From positions 1 through 64,000 of the forward strand of contig JAEWHP010000041.1 in assembly GCA_023387735.1 (NCBI GenBank): a stretch of DNA of 64,000 nucleotides, read 5' to 3'. Made by a program: the position numbers and the translations under genes. Under the pieces are notes generated by a model. It ran no database searches and was not told the DNA's origin. It saw only the letters and a list, made by a program, of their open reading frames with translations. Position 1 is the first letter of the stretch. Each line of letters opens with the position of its first letter. The stretch is from Pseudomonadota bacterium (GTDB lineage: Bacteria > Pseudomonadota > Alphaproteobacteria > Rhizobiales > Xanthobacteraceae). Positions 33,156-41,715 of the stretch are shown piece by piece.

Positions 33156-33848
33156 CTACGACCAGATCTGCATCGGCAGGCCATACGCATCGCGCGGCGG
33201 CATCCCTTCCGGGACACAGCCTGTGACGTCGCGCGCAGCTATCGCGACAGCACAGGCGTCAAGGACGTCGTCGATCTTGGCCCCGGTGCCGATGCGCGCA
33301 TCGGTTAGCCATTTGTCGATGTCCCTGATTCCTTCCCGCCTCAGCAGCGTGCGGCGCAGATCGATTCCGGCTTCGGACTTCTTCGAGGGCAATGGCCTGC
33401 CGTCGTTCAGGCGCAGGAACACCAGTTCGGGGTGAGCCTCCCGGATATCGCGCGCAGGGTTGGTCCGCAGGAACGCATCCACCTCCATGATCTTCGGTCC
33501 GAGGTGCCAGAGCTGGCGCGAAACCCGCTTCTCGCCGCGGCGCAATGCATCCCGGTTGGCTTGGTCGGGATCGGAGAATTCCTGCCAGAGCCAGCGCCGC
33601 GCGCCGGTGAACACGCGTGATGAATGCGGCCGCAACCTCTCGCGTGCCAGCAGATCACACGCCCGCTCTCCGTCGTCGGTCATACCAATGGGAATGTCGA
33701 TGGCCGCGCGGTCGAACCCGATGGAGAGCGCCTCTGCAACGTCGCGGCAGAACCTGATTTCGCAATGGCCGCCGTCGAGGAGTACGGCGACACAGCCCTT
33801 GCTGTATCCATCGAGGCCGAGCGCCCTGACGCGGGCGTCCGCGCTCAC
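33156..33848 (-). CDS. DUF429 predicted RNase-H-fold nuclease
   Basis: This 230-residue protein has the DUF429 pattern: ALGLDGYSKG at the N-terminus, AIDIPIGMTDDGERACDLLAR with the SSRVFTGARR loop, and KIDDVLDACAVAIAA near the end. The acidic residues are placed as in RNase-H-like nucleases. The substrate is unknown. Its ATG overlaps the stop of the MaoC gene (4 bases), so the two are co-translated. Confidence 0.87.
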   Translation of the reverse strand: MSADARVRALGLDGYSKGCVAVLLDGGHCEIRFCRDVAEALSIGFDRAAIDIPIGMTDDGERACDLLARERLRPHSSRVFTGARRWLWQEFSDPDQANRDALRRGEKRVSRQLWHLGPKIMEVDAFLRTNPARDIREAHPELVFLRLNDGRPLPSKKSEAGIDLRRTLLRREGIRDIDKWLTDARIGTGAKIDDVLDACAVAIAARDVTGCVPEGMPPRDAYGLPMQIWS

Positions 33849-34288
33849 TTCGGCCGGCTCGGCACGATCGCGATCGGATTGAAGGTATAGACCGCCTCGC
33901 CATGCTGGTTATAGGCAGTCCAGATCACGCGGGCGACGCCGTGCGGCTTCGAGCGCGAAGGCACCAGCTCCACCAGTTCCCCTTCGAGATGGATGGAATC
34001 GCCGGGGCGCACCGGCATCAGCCAGCGCAGACCGTCGACGCCGGCGCCGAACAGCGGATGTGGTCCGAATGGTTGCGTGCTTGCCGCGAGCCGCATGGCA
34101 ATGGCTGCCGTGTGCCAGCCTGATGCAGCCAGCCCGCCGAGGATCGTCTTCTTCGCCGCCTCGTCGTCGAGGTGAAAGGGCTGCGGGTCATACTCCGCGG
34201 CGAAGCGGATGATGTCGTCCTTCGACACCACCACCGCTTCGCTCTTGAAGCGCATGCCGACCTTGAGGTCCTCGAACCACTCGACCAT
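33845..34288 (-). CDS. MaoC-like hot-dog dehydratase
   Basis: This 147-residue protein hydrates enoyl-CoA or related thioesters. Marks are FAAEYDPQPFHLDDEAAKKT (catalytic Asp/His of the hydratase motif), GLAASGWHTAAIAMRL and RPGDSIHLEGELVE. It lies 6 bases after the fumarase stop and is coupled to DUF429. Confidence 0.92.
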   Translation of the reverse strand: MVEWFEDLKVGMRFKSEAVVVSKDDIIRFAAEYDPQPFHLDDEAAKKTILGGLAASGWHTAAIAMRLAASTQPFGPHPLFGAGVDGLRWLMPVRPGDSIHLEGELVELVPSRSKPHGVARVIWTAYNQHGEAVYTFNPIAIVPSRPK

Positions 34289-34294
34289 CCGCCC

Positions 34295-35947
34295 TCACCC
34301 CAGATTCAATTCCTTGAAGAAGTCGTTGCCCTTGTCGTCGACGATGATGAAGGCCGGAAAGTCCTCGACCTCGATGCGCCAGATCGCTTCCATGCCGAGT
34401 TCGGGATATTCTACCACTTCGACCTTCTTGATGCAGTGCTCGGCGAGGTTCGCCGCCGCGCCGCCGATCGAACCGAGATAGAAGCCGCCGTATTTCTTGC
34501 AGGCCTCGCGCACCGCGACAGCGCGGTTGCCCTTGGCCACCATCACCATCGAGCCGCCCGCCGCCTGGAACTGGTCGACGAAGGAGTCCATCCGCCCCGC
34601 GGTGGTCGGGCCGAACGCGCCGGAGGCGTAGCCGTCGGGGGTCTTGGCGGGGCCGGCGTAATACACCGGATGGTTCTTGAAATAGTCCGGCAGCGGCTCG
34701 CCCTTCTCCAGCCGCTCGCGCAGTTTGCCGTGCGCGGAATCGCGCGCCACGATCATGGTGCCGGTCATCGAGACCCGGGTCTTGATCGGATACTGCGACA
34801 GCGTCGCCAGGATTTCCTTCATCGGCTTGTCGAGATCGATCTTCACGACCTCACCGCCGAGCGACTGCTCGACCGCCGGCAGATACTGCGCCGGGTTATG
34901 CTCGAGCTCTTCGAGATAGACGCCGTCCTTCGTGATCTTGCCGAGCACCTGGCGGTCCGCCGAGCAGGATACGCCGAGCCCGATCGGCAGCGAGGCGCCG
35001 TGCCGCGGCATCCGGATCACGCGCACGTCGTGGCAGAAATACTTGCCGCCGAACTGCGCGCCGACGCCGAGCGACTGCGTCATCTTCAGAATCTCCTGCT
35101 CCATCTCCAGATCGCGGAAGGCGTTGCCGTCGGCAGACCCCTGCGTGGGCAGCGCATCGAGATAGCGCGCCGACGCTAGCTTCACCGTCTTCATGCAGAG
35201 TTCGGCCGAAGTGCCGCCGATCACGATCGCGAGGTGATATGGTGGACACGCCGCGGTGCCCAGCGTCAGCACCTTCTCCTTCAGGAACGCCAGCAGGCGA
35301 TCCCTGGTCAGCACGGCGGGCGTTGCCTGGAACAGAAAACTCTTGTTGGCGGAGCCGCCGCCCTTGGCCATGAACATGAACTTGTAGGCGTCATCGCCCT
35401 CGGCATAGATCTCGCACTGCGCCGGCATGTTGTTGGCAGTGTTCTTTTCCTCGTACATCGAAAGCGGCGCCACCTGCGAGTAGCGGAGGTTACGGCGCAG
35501 ATACGCGTCGCGCGCGCCTTCGGAGAGCGCAGCCTCGTCCTCGCCGTCGGTGATGACGTTGCAGCCCTTCTTGCCCATGATGATCGCGGTGCCGGTATCC
35601 TGGCACATCGGCAGCACGCCGCCGGCGGCGATGTTGGCGTTCTTCAGAAAGTCGAAGGCAACGAACTTGTCGTTGTCGCTGGCCTCCTTGTCGTCCAGGA
35701 TCGAGCGCAGCTGCTGCAGATGTCCCGGCCGCAGATAGTGATTGATGTCGCCGAAGGCGGCCTCCGACAGCGCCCGCAGCGCCTCGCGTGACACCACCAG
35801 CATGTCCCTTCCCAGAACTTTCTCGACCTTCACGCCCTCGGCCGTGATCTTCTTGTAGGGTGTGGTATCGGCACCCAGCGGAAACAGCGGCGTGTGCTTG
35901 TAGGGCGGAACGGGCTTCTGGTCGGGAAAAGCAGTCGGGGCGTTCAT
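34295..35947 (-). CDS. Fumarate hydratase class I (iron-sulphur)
   Basis: This citric-acid-cycle enzyme interconverts fumarate and malate. The ATG at 35947 gives 550 residues, close to the 548 of E. coli FumA. Cluster-binding cysteines are seen in LPMCQDTGTA, in the GGTSAELCMKTVKLAS region and in GVSCSADRQV. The C-terminal beta domain has GPTTAGRMDSFVDQFQAAGG. Class I enzymes are oxygen-sensitive. It heads a fumarase-MaoC-DUF429 run with tiny gaps. Confidence 0.95.
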   Translation of the reverse strand: MNAPTAFPDQKPVPPYKHTPLFPLGADTTPYKKITAEGVKVEKVLGRDMLVVSREALRALSEAAFGDINHYLRPGHLQQLRSILDDKEASDNDKFVAFDFLKNANIAAGGVLPMCQDTGTAIIMGKKGCNVITDGEDEAALSEGARDAYLRRNLRYSQVAPLSMYEEKNTANNMPAQCEIYAEGDDAYKFMFMAKGGGSANKSFLFQATPAVLTRDRLLAFLKEKVLTLGTAACPPYHLAIVIGGTSAELCMKTVKLASARYLDALPTQGSADGNAFRDLEMEQEILKMTQSLGVGAQFGGKYFCHDVRVIRMPRHGASLPIGLGVSCSADRQVLGKITKDGVYLEELEHNPAQYLPAVEQSLGGEVVKIDLDKPMKEILATLSQYPIKTRVSMTGTMIVARDSAHGKLRERLEKGEPLPDYFKNHPVYYAGPAKTPDGYASGAFGPTTAGRMDSFVDQFQAAGGSMVMVAKGNRAVAVREACKKYGGFYLGSIGGAAANLAEHCIKKVEVVEYPELGMEAIWRIEVEDFPAFIIVDDKGNDFFKELNLG

Positions 35948-36042
35948 GACATGATCTCGGGTTGGAAGCCGGCAGCAGCCCAAACGGCGCTGCGGCGATA
36001 GACCCGTTCTAAGCACTTTTTGCCCAAAGGAAAGGGAGCTTT

Positions 36043-36135
36043 TTGGCAGATCGCGCGGCCCTAACGCTCCCTGCCTTCACGGTCCTGCGCGCCGTAATCG
36101 CCTTCGGAATCGGCGTTTTTCTCCACGGGTTCTGA
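36043..36135 (+). CDS. Possible 30-residue membrane peptide
   Basis: A TTG start with GGGAG 4 bases upstream opens a frame that ends in TGA at 36135. The product ends with TVLRAVIAFGIGVFLHGF, one hydrophobic helix. It lies in the 278-base gap upstream of fumarase. The evidence is limited to the ribosome site and the helix. Confidence 0.3.
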   Translation: MADRAALTLPAFTVLRAVIAFGIGVFLHGF

Positions 36136-36225
36136 GGCCGGATAGCAGGATCAAGTTGACTTCCCGACGCCCCCCTTGCAGGAAATCCGCGCGCGGGTTT
36201 CAATGACGCAAAGGGGCATTCACAG

Positions 36226-36702
36226 ATGGCTTTGGGATCACGACTTCGCCGACCGACCCTGCTTGCCGCGACGTTGTCACTGCTGGCTGCATTGACCACG
36301 TCGCCGGCGCGGGCCGATCGCTGCGAGGATATCGCCAAGGAGTTGAAGGGCCAGATCGACGGCATCAAGATCAGCGTCAATACCGGCAGGATGATCTATC
36401 TGTCGCATCCGGCCGCGAAGGAGTTGTCGATCGGCTGCCGCGGCAGCAGCTATGCCATCGAGCTCTACGCCAAGGCCGACCGCAAGCCCAAGCCGGAGTT
36501 CTTCGCGCTGGTCGCGTCCGCCGGCGCCATCATCTTCACGATTCCGAAGTCTGACGCGCTGACCGGTACCTCGCGCTGCATCAAGCGCATGGGCCTTCTG
36601 CGCGGCGACAAGGTCTCCATGCGCTTCCGCCGCCTCAACATGGAATGCACGCGCAACAAGAAAGAGGCCTCGATCGTGGTGACCCGCGGCAAGGACGAAT
36701 AG
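36226..36702 (+). CDS. Exported hypothetical protein, 158 residues
   Basis: AAAGGGG precedes the ATG. A signal peptide ends at SPARA (residue about 30). The mature part is basic with four cysteines (DRCEDIAK, SIGCRGSS, SRCIKRMG, MECTRNKK), probably two disulphides. I do not recognise the family. Confidence 0.7.
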   Translation: MALGSRLRRPTLLAATLSLLAALTTSPARADRCEDIAKELKGQIDGIKISVNTGRMIYLSHPAAKELSIGCRGSSYAIELYAKADRKPKPEFFALVASAGAIIFTIPKSDALTGTSRCIKRMGLLRGDKVSMRFRRLNMECTRNKKEASIVVTRGKDE

Positions 36703-36879
36703 CCGTCTCGCCGGCCCGACGCCCGCGCATCCGAACTCGTACAATTCTAATGAAATCCTGAGCCCCGCCTTCACCATCGATCGGGATTGGCCGGCGTTGG
36801 CGCGGCAGCAGACGTTCAAATTCACCAATCGTTCGTTTCAAACCGGCCAATGTCGGTGACAACGAAAAGGATGGTTCCG

Positions 36880-37065
36880 ATGAACGTGTCTGCTGTCCCC
36901 CCGACGGTGGTGGTCAAGCCGCCTGAAGTCCCTGTGTTCAAGGCTCCCGACAACAATCCCGACGTGCAGAACGGCGCTCCCGCCGACGGCACGCGCACGG
37001 CACGGCCGGCGCCGCTGGCTCCCCTGCCGCCCGGACAGGGAACGCGGATCGACCGGTTCGCGTAA
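36880..37065 (+). CDS. Short Pro/Val-rich hypothetical protein
   Basis: An ATG with AGGA 8 bases upstream starts a 61-residue Pro-rich product (MNVSAVPPTVVVKPPEVPVF). It has no helix or motif; in-frame ATGs at 36850 and earlier would extend it. Coding potential is moderate. Confidence 0.4.
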   Translation: MNVSAVPPTVVVKPPEVPVFKAPDNNPDVQNGAPADGTRTARPAPLAPLPPGQGTRIDRFA

Positions 37066-37159
37066 CGGCAAGCAGGCCCGCCCTGCGGGTCGCGGCAACC
37101 GAACGCCGCAAGTTCGCCGGAAAAGCGCACGATCATGGCGTGGGTGATGGAACCCGCGC

Positions 37160-37834
37160 ATGATCGCAAAACTCCTTTTGCAAAACGCCACATTCATCGT
37201 CGCGATCGGCGCACTGCTGTTCACCGCCGCAGGTTCGCTGCATTGGCCTGCGGCATGGATGTTCCTCGCGATCAGCGCAATCCTCGGTCCCGCCTGTGGT
37301 TTGTGGCTTGCCAGGACTGATCCAGCCCTGCTCGCCGAACGTCTGCGGCCGACCTTTCAGGCCGACCAGCCGGTCGCGGACAAGAAGTTCATGCTGGCAT
37401 TCGCCGCGGCCGTGCCGGTCTGGCTGATCGCCATCGGCCTCGATCGGCGCGCGCACGCGTCAGGGGTTCCGCTGCTCCTGCAAGCGCTGGGGCTTGCGAT
37501 GTATCTCCTGTCGACCGCCCTCATCATGTGGGTGTTTCGCGAGAATTCCTTTGCCGCCCCTGTCGTAAAGGTGCAGGCGGCGCGTCATCATCGCGTGGTA
37601 TCCACCGGGCCCTATGCCTTCGTCCGGCATCCCATGTACAGCGGCGTCATGCTGTTCTTCCTCGGCGTGCCGCTGCTGCTGGGGTCGTTGTGGGGGCTGG
37701 CGATCGCGCCATTGTTCGCCGCCCTGTTCGCCGTTCGCGCCCGCATCGAGGAGCGCGCGCTGGTCGAAGGCCTGCCCGATTATGCTGACTACGCCGCACG
37801 CGTGCGGTATCGTCTGGTGCCTGGACTCTGGTGA
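37160..37834 (+). CDS. Isoprenylcysteine carboxyl methyltransferase-like membrane protein
   Basis: This 224-residue membrane methyltransferase-like protein has five helices. The cofactor motif near the C-terminus is present: HHRVVSTGPYAFVRHPMYSG, then ERALVEGLPDYADYAARVRY. In bacteria such ICMT/PEMT-family proteins act on lipids or unknown substrates. The GFA-family gene follows after 22 bases. Confidence 0.88.
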   Translation: MIAKLLLQNATFIVAIGALLFTAAGSLHWPAAWMFLAISAILGPACGLWLARTDPALLAERLRPTFQADQPVADKKFMLAFAAAVPVWLIAIGLDRRAHASGVPLLLQALGLAMYLLSTALIMWVFRENSFAAPVVKVQAARHHRVVSTGPYAFVRHPMYSGVMLFFLGVPLLLGSLWGLAIAPLFAALFAVRARIEERALVEGLPDYADYAARVRYRLVPGLW

Positions 37835-37856
37835 ACAACAATGATGGCGGACACGA

Positions 37857-38216
37857 ATGCCCGATAGCAAGACCTACACCGGCGGCTGCCATTGCGGCCA
37901 GGTGCGCTTCGAATGCACCACGGATCTTTCCATGGTGACGGCCTGCAACTGCTCGATCTGCACCAAGAAGGGCCTGCATTTCACCTTCCTCGATCCGAAG
38001 AGCTTTCAGCTCCGCGCCGGCGAAGAAAATTTGAAGGAATATCTCTTCAACAAGCACGCGATCCACCACCAGCTCTGCGTCGATTGCGGCGTCGATGTGT
38101 TTGCGCGCGGCAAGAAGCCCGACGGCTCGGACGTGATCGCGCTGAACGTGAGCTGCATCGACGGCATCGAACTTTCGAAGCTGAAGATGACGCCGGTGGA
38201 TGGCAGGAGCATGTGA
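37857..38216 (+). CDS. GFA/CENP-V family zinc protein
   Basis: This 119-residue protein belongs to the glutathione-dependent formaldehyde-activating enzyme family. The zinc cysteines are visible: GCHCGQV, ACNCSICTKKG and LCVDCGVDVF. The family includes S-hydroxymethylglutathione synthases and glutathione-adduct lyases. It is probably co-transcribed with the methyltransferase-like gene upstream. Confidence 0.92.
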   Translation: MPDSKTYTGGCHCGQVRFECTTDLSMVTACNCSICTKKGLHFTFLDPKSFQLRAGEENLKEYLFNKHAIHHQLCVDCGVDVFARGKKPDGSDVIALNVSCIDGIELSKLKMTPVDGRSM

Positions 38217-38226
38217 GGGCACCGCC

Positions 38227-38307
38227 GTCATTCCGGGGTGTCGCGAAGCGACGAACCCGGAATCTCGAGATTCCGGGTCTGGTCCTGGCGGACCATCCCG
38301 GAATGAC
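38227..38307. repeat. Dispersed palindromic repeat, family A copy 3
   Basis: It opens with GTCATTCCGGGGTGTCGCGA and closes with CATCCCGGAATGAC, with an internal inverted pair AATCTCGAGATT. It lies in the gap between two convergent genes (GFA and GST), where it could end both transcripts. Confidence 0.88.
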
Positions 38308-38311
38308 AGCC

Positions 38312-39019
38312 TCACCCATCCAGTTCCTTGTACCGCCGGAAAATCCCATCCTCGTTGAACGCGATCCGCCGGTCGCTCGCCAGATAGGCCTTGATGTTCG
38401 GCCGGGCCGCGACGCGGTCGCGCAGGTCGACCAGTCCCGGAATGTCCGGCTCGAACGCCTTCATGCGCTTTGGAAACGCGTAGCGCAGTCCTTCCACGAT
38501 CTGGAAAAGCGAGAGGTCGACATAGGTCAGGCGGCGGCCGGTGACGTAGGTCCCGCCATTGGCCTCCAGCAGCCCTTCGAAGTAACCCAGATATTTCGGC
38601 ACACGCTCGTTCCAGAACTCCTCGGTTCGCTTCTTTGCCGGGACCTTCTGGTCCTCGTAGTAAAGCGACGGCCCTAGTGGATGATGGGTGTCGTGAATTT
38701 CGAGCACGAGGTCAGCGATCGTCAGCTGCAGCTGGTGCACCCACAATCTGCCGGCTTCCGCCTTCGGCGCCAGGCCGTGGCGCGATCCCAGATAGAACAG
38801 AATGTTGGCGGTCTGCCCGATCACGAGCTTGCCGGCTTTCAGGAACGGCGGCGCAAACGGCGGCGTCCCTTTCCCCACCTTCATCATCCGCGTCATCGCG
38901 GCCATGCCGTTGCCGCTGCGGGCAACATCCGCGTAGCCGGCCCCCGCTTCTTCGAGCGCGAGGCGGACATATTCGCCGCGCCCCTGTATGCTCGGCCAGT
39001 AATAGAGCTCGTAACGCAT
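38312..39019 (-). CDS. Glutathione S-transferase family protein
   Basis: This 235-residue protein starts at ATG 39019, preceded by GGGAGG. The N-terminal thioredoxin fold begins MRYELYYWPSIQGRGEYVRL and has VIGQTANILFYLGSRHGLAP, the glutathione-binding Gln-Thr/Ser region. The helical C-terminal domain ends in FEPDIPGLVDLRDRVAARPN. It resembles the sigma/prostaglandin-D-synthase-like type. The frame upstream to 39112 is not supported. Confidence 0.9.
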   Translation of the reverse strand: MRYELYYWPSIQGRGEYVRLALEEAGAGYADVARSGNGMAAMTRMMKVGKGTPPFAPPFLKAGKLVIGQTANILFYLGSRHGLAPKAEAGRLWVHQLQLTIADLVLEIHDTHHPLGPSLYYEDQKVPAKKRTEEFWNERVPKYLGYFEGLLEANGGTYVTGRRLTYVDLSLFQIVEGLRYAFPKRMKAFEPDIPGLVDLRDRVAARPNIKAYLASDRRIAFNEDGIFRRYKELDG

Positions 39020-39192
39020 CGCCGGCGCCTCCCGATGGCTGTCTGACGAGCTTAGCAAATCATTCCTGTTCGTCACGCTGGTCGGCCAATCGCACAGATC
39101 TCCACAGCCCAAATCTGTCCGAATGCGAGGGAGCGTGTTACGCTGATCGCACTTTCAGGCATCGATTTTCTCAACGTGACAGGAGAATGGGG

Positions 39193-39609
39193 ATGGCGGA
39201 CGACAAGAAGAAGCGCGGCGGGGCGGATCGTGGGCTGATCGCGTTGGGCGAGCCCTACGAGGTCGCCTACTGGTCGAAGAAATTCAAGATCACGCCGGCC
39301 AAACTGAAAACCGCCGTCAAGAAAGCGGGACGCTCGGCGAAGAACGTCGAGGCCTATCTCAAGCTGCAGAAGCACAAGGCCGCCGACCGGATGCGGATCG
39401 CGGTGAGCCAGCCCTACGAAGTCAGCTACTGGTCGAAGAAATTCAAGGTCACGCCGGCCAAACTGAAGGCCGCGGTGGCCGCCGTCGGGCATTCGTCCAA
39501 GAACGTCGGCGCCTATCTCACTGGCAGCAAGAAGAAGACCGCGAAGAAAGCATCGAAGAAGACAGCCAAGAAAACCGCAAAGAAGCGCGCGAAGAAAAAG
39601 GCCGCCTGA
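39193..39609 (+). CDS. Tandem DUF3606-like protein with H1-like tail
   Basis: The ATG at 39193 has GGAG 7 bases upstream and gives 138 residues. Two copies of a 38-residue unit follow each other (residues about 20-57 and 67-104), each with EPYEV.YWSKKF-type and SAKNVEAYL-type ends; they are about 70 percent identical by eye. The last 30 residues are nearly all Lys and Ala. DUF3606 proteins are often stress-linked. A DNA-binding role is suggested by charge only. Confidence 0.8.
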   Translation: MADDKKKRGGADRGLIALGEPYEVAYWSKKFKITPAKLKTAVKKAGRSAKNVEAYLKLQKHKAADRMRIAVSQPYEVSYWSKKFKVTPAKLKAAVAAVGHSSKNVGAYLTGSKKKTAKKASKKTAKKTAKKRAKKKAA

Positions 39610-39617
39610 CGAGGCAC

Positions 39618-39691
39618 AGCCCGGGTGGAGCGAAGCGCAACCCGGGACTCACGGTAACAGACCCCGGGTTGCGCTTCGCTCCACCCGGGCT
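39618..39691. terminator. Perfect 29-bp inverted repeat between convergent genes
   Basis: Positions 39618-39646 and 39663-39691 are exact reverse complements with a 16-base loop; the arm begins AGCCCGGGTGGAGCGAAGCG. It lies between the stop of the DUF3606 gene and the stop of the lectin-like gene. It may act as a bidirectional 3' hairpin, though there is no T-run. The sequence looks like a dispersed repeat. Confidence 0.65.
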
Positions 39692-39706
39692 ACGCGGTTC
39701 TTCCCG

Positions 39707-40390
39707 TCAGTTCGTCGCGAAGCAATACATCAGCCCGTCGCCGCCGGTGCTCTTTAGGTCGGCCTGCGAGCAGCCGCCATCGGGGCCGCGCGAGGGATGC
39801 GACGTGTTCCAGGATTTCGAGGCATCGTCGTCGCGCAGGCCGACGCGGTCGGAGTGTCCGACCATCGCGGCGCCCTGCGTCGAACTCGTCCAGTTCTTGC
39901 AGGTGCGGTCCTCGCCGGCGGCGAATGCGGTGCCGTCCGCCTGCGATCCCGTCAGCACGTCGTGGCGGTTCGGGCTGTCGCCGCGGCCGTTGATGACCTC
40001 GCCCTTCTCGCTCAGCGCGGTCTGCTTGGTCAGGTTGTTGCTCGCACTGTGCAGGTCGGCGACGTCCTTGGCGACCACGGTGCCCTTGGCGTTCTTCCAG
40101 GGTCCCTTGCCGATGCGATCGCGCGCGTTCACGGCCGGCGCGCCGTCGGCGGCCTGTGTCGAGAGATAGGCGCGCCAGGTCTTTGCGCCGGCGCCGGCAG
40201 CCTGCGCCAGCGTCTGGCAATGATTGTCGGCGCCTGCAAGGCCGCCGAGATTGCCGCCGTTGCCAATGCCGTTGCTGGTCAGGAAGAAACTGGTATCGGC
40301 CGATTGCGCCCGTGCCGGCGCGCCGGCGAGCGCTGAAATGGCGGCAAGCGCAAGGCAGGCCGGCGAGATCATCCTGGCGAAGCTCTTCAT
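39707..40390 (-). CDS. Secreted lectin-like protein (endostatin/C-type fold)
   Basis: This 227-residue protein has a signal peptide ending at ARAQ. The mature part has the layout of collagen-NC10/endostatin-like and C-type-lectin-like domains: NHCQTLAQAAGAGAKTWRAY near the start, FAAGEDRTCKNWTSS in the middle, and GGCSQADLKSTGGDGLMYCF at the end. Four cysteines fit two disulphides. Rhizobial homologues are commonly annotated as lectin. The ligand is unknown. Confidence 0.75.
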   Translation of the reverse strand: MKSFARMISPACLALAAISALAGAPARAQSADTSFFLTSNGIGNGGNLGGLAGADNHCQTLAQAAGAGAKTWRAYLSTQAADGAPAVNARDRIGKGPWKNAKGTVVAKDVADLHSASNNLTKQTALSEKGEVINGRGDSPNRHDVLTGSQADGTAFAAGEDRTCKNWTSSTQGAAMVGHSDRVGLRDDDASKSWNTSHPSRGPDGGCSQADLKSTGGDGLMYCFATN

Positions 40391-40476
40391 GTCGTTTCTC
40401 CCTGATTTTCCTGTTCGTTTGCCTTCAACACATCGCGGCGACGATTATTCCGCGCGAAATGGAACGGCATTCTGGC

Positions 40477-40513
40477 AAAGAAAAAGGCGCCGCGGAACGA
40501 ACCGCAGCGCCTT
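40477..40513 (-). terminator. Rho-independent terminator of the Tim44-domain gene
   Basis: On the minus strand AAGGCGCTGCGG pairs with CCGCGGCGCCTT (one mismatch, 6-base loop) and is followed by TTTTTCTTTG. It lies 20 bases past the stop of the Tim44-domain gene, a textbook position. Confidence 0.8.
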
Positions 40514-40532
40514 CCCTGTCAATTTGTGGCGA

Positions 40533-41528
40533 TCAGCTGGTCTGCTGGATCGCCGAGAGTTCCCAATCGCCGCCGCGCCGCCGGGCGAAGGTCCACACTT
40601 CAGTGGCTTCGATCGGCGTATCGCTGCCCGCGACCACACGGCCGGTGGCGCGCTCCAGGGTCTTGTCGACCAGCGAGAATCGCATCGCAACGCTGGCGTA
40701 ATCGGTCTCGCCTTCGCGCCAGGCCTCGGCGAGGTCGCCTTGCAGCAGCTTGACGTCAGTCACCTTGTTGACGTCGTTGCGGGCCTTGTTCTCCTCGAGA
40801 TCCTTGGAGAGGTAGGAGACCATCTCCGGCGTGGCCAGCGTATGAAGTTTGTCAACATCCTCATTCGACCATGCGGCCTGGACTTCGCCAAGCAGCCGCT
40901 CGAACGCCTCATAGTCGGCCGGCTGGATTTCCAGCGCGGGCTGGCTCGATCCCAGTCCGAACCCCATTCCGGAGCGGAAGCTGGTCTGGGCGCCGGGGCC
41001 TTCGGCCGGGCCACCGGTACCAGCGGCAGGGCCGGTCGCGTAGGCGGAGGCCGGAGCGTGGCGGCGCTGCCACCACGACATCGCCAACCGCACCACGATG
41101 ATGATCAGGCCGATCTGCAGCAACAGGCCGATGATCGACGAGAGGCTGCCGAGGCCGGAGAACAGGCCGCTGCCGGACAGCATGCCGAACAGGCCGGCGC
41201 CAAGGAAGCCCATGGCGAGACCGCCAAGCATGCCCCCCATCATTCCGGGCCGGTTGAAGAAGCCGCCCTTGGCGGCCGCGCCGGCCGCCGGAGCGCCCGC
41301 TGCGGGGGTTCCCGGCTGGGTGAAGCTTCGATTCATCGGTTGCGCCGTGCCCGGCGCGGTGGTCGTGCTCGGGGGCGCCGAATAGGTCCGCGATCCCCGC
41401 GAACCGGAGCTGCCGCCCTTGCCAACGCGGGCGTCAGCCGCCTCGATCGTGATCGCAAGCGGAACCGCCACCGCCATCATCAGAGCGATTGTCCGTACAA
41501 TTCCGCGCGCAGTCTGCGTGAAATTCAT
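40533..41528 (-). CDS. Tim44-like domain protein
   Basis: The ATG at 41528 gives 331 residues. A signal or anchor helix (TIALMMAVAVPLAITIEA) is followed by a Ser/Gly/Pro-rich linker. Two or three Gly-rich helices (MMGGMLGGLAMGFLGAGLFG and LLLQIGLIIIVVRLAM) lie at residues about 110-170. The Tim44-like fold occupies the last 130 residues (FERLLGEVQAAWSNEDVDKL, SYLSKDLEENKARNDVNKV). Bacterial relatives are of unknown function at the membrane. A strong terminator follows the gene. Confidence 0.9.
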   Translation of the reverse strand: MNFTQTARGIVRTIALMMAVAVPLAITIEAADARVGKGGSSGSRGSRTYSAPPSTTTAPGTAQPMNRSFTQPGTPAAGAPAAGAAAKGGFFNRPGMMGGMLGGLAMGFLGAGLFGMLSGSGLFSGLGSLSSIIGLLLQIGLIIIVVRLAMSWWQRRHAPASAYATGPAAGTGGPAEGPGAQTSFRSGMGFGLGSSQPALEIQPADYEAFERLLGEVQAAWSNEDVDKLHTLATPEMVSYLSKDLEENKARNDVNKVTDVKLLQGDLAEAWREGETDYASVAMRFSLVDKTLERATGRVVAGSDTPIEATEVWTFARRRGGDWELSAIQQTS

Positions 41529-41715
41529 GTCTTTTTCCTCATTCCCCGGTATTGGAGAAGTGCCCCTAAGATGGGCAGAGCCGCATAAAAGTGAAGCCGC
41601 CATAGAGACGCACCGCTGCGGCGCTCGGTCGCGGGGATGTGACGTTATGGCTGTGGGCTCGTTACCGGGCCTGAACCGCCGGCATTCCGGGGCCGGGGAT
41701 TAGACCTGTCAGGCG

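Noticed and set aside
35948..36380. Minus-strand 123-codon frame before fumarase
   Set aside because: It overlaps the exported 158-residue protein gene, lacks a ribosome site and has no recognisable motif.
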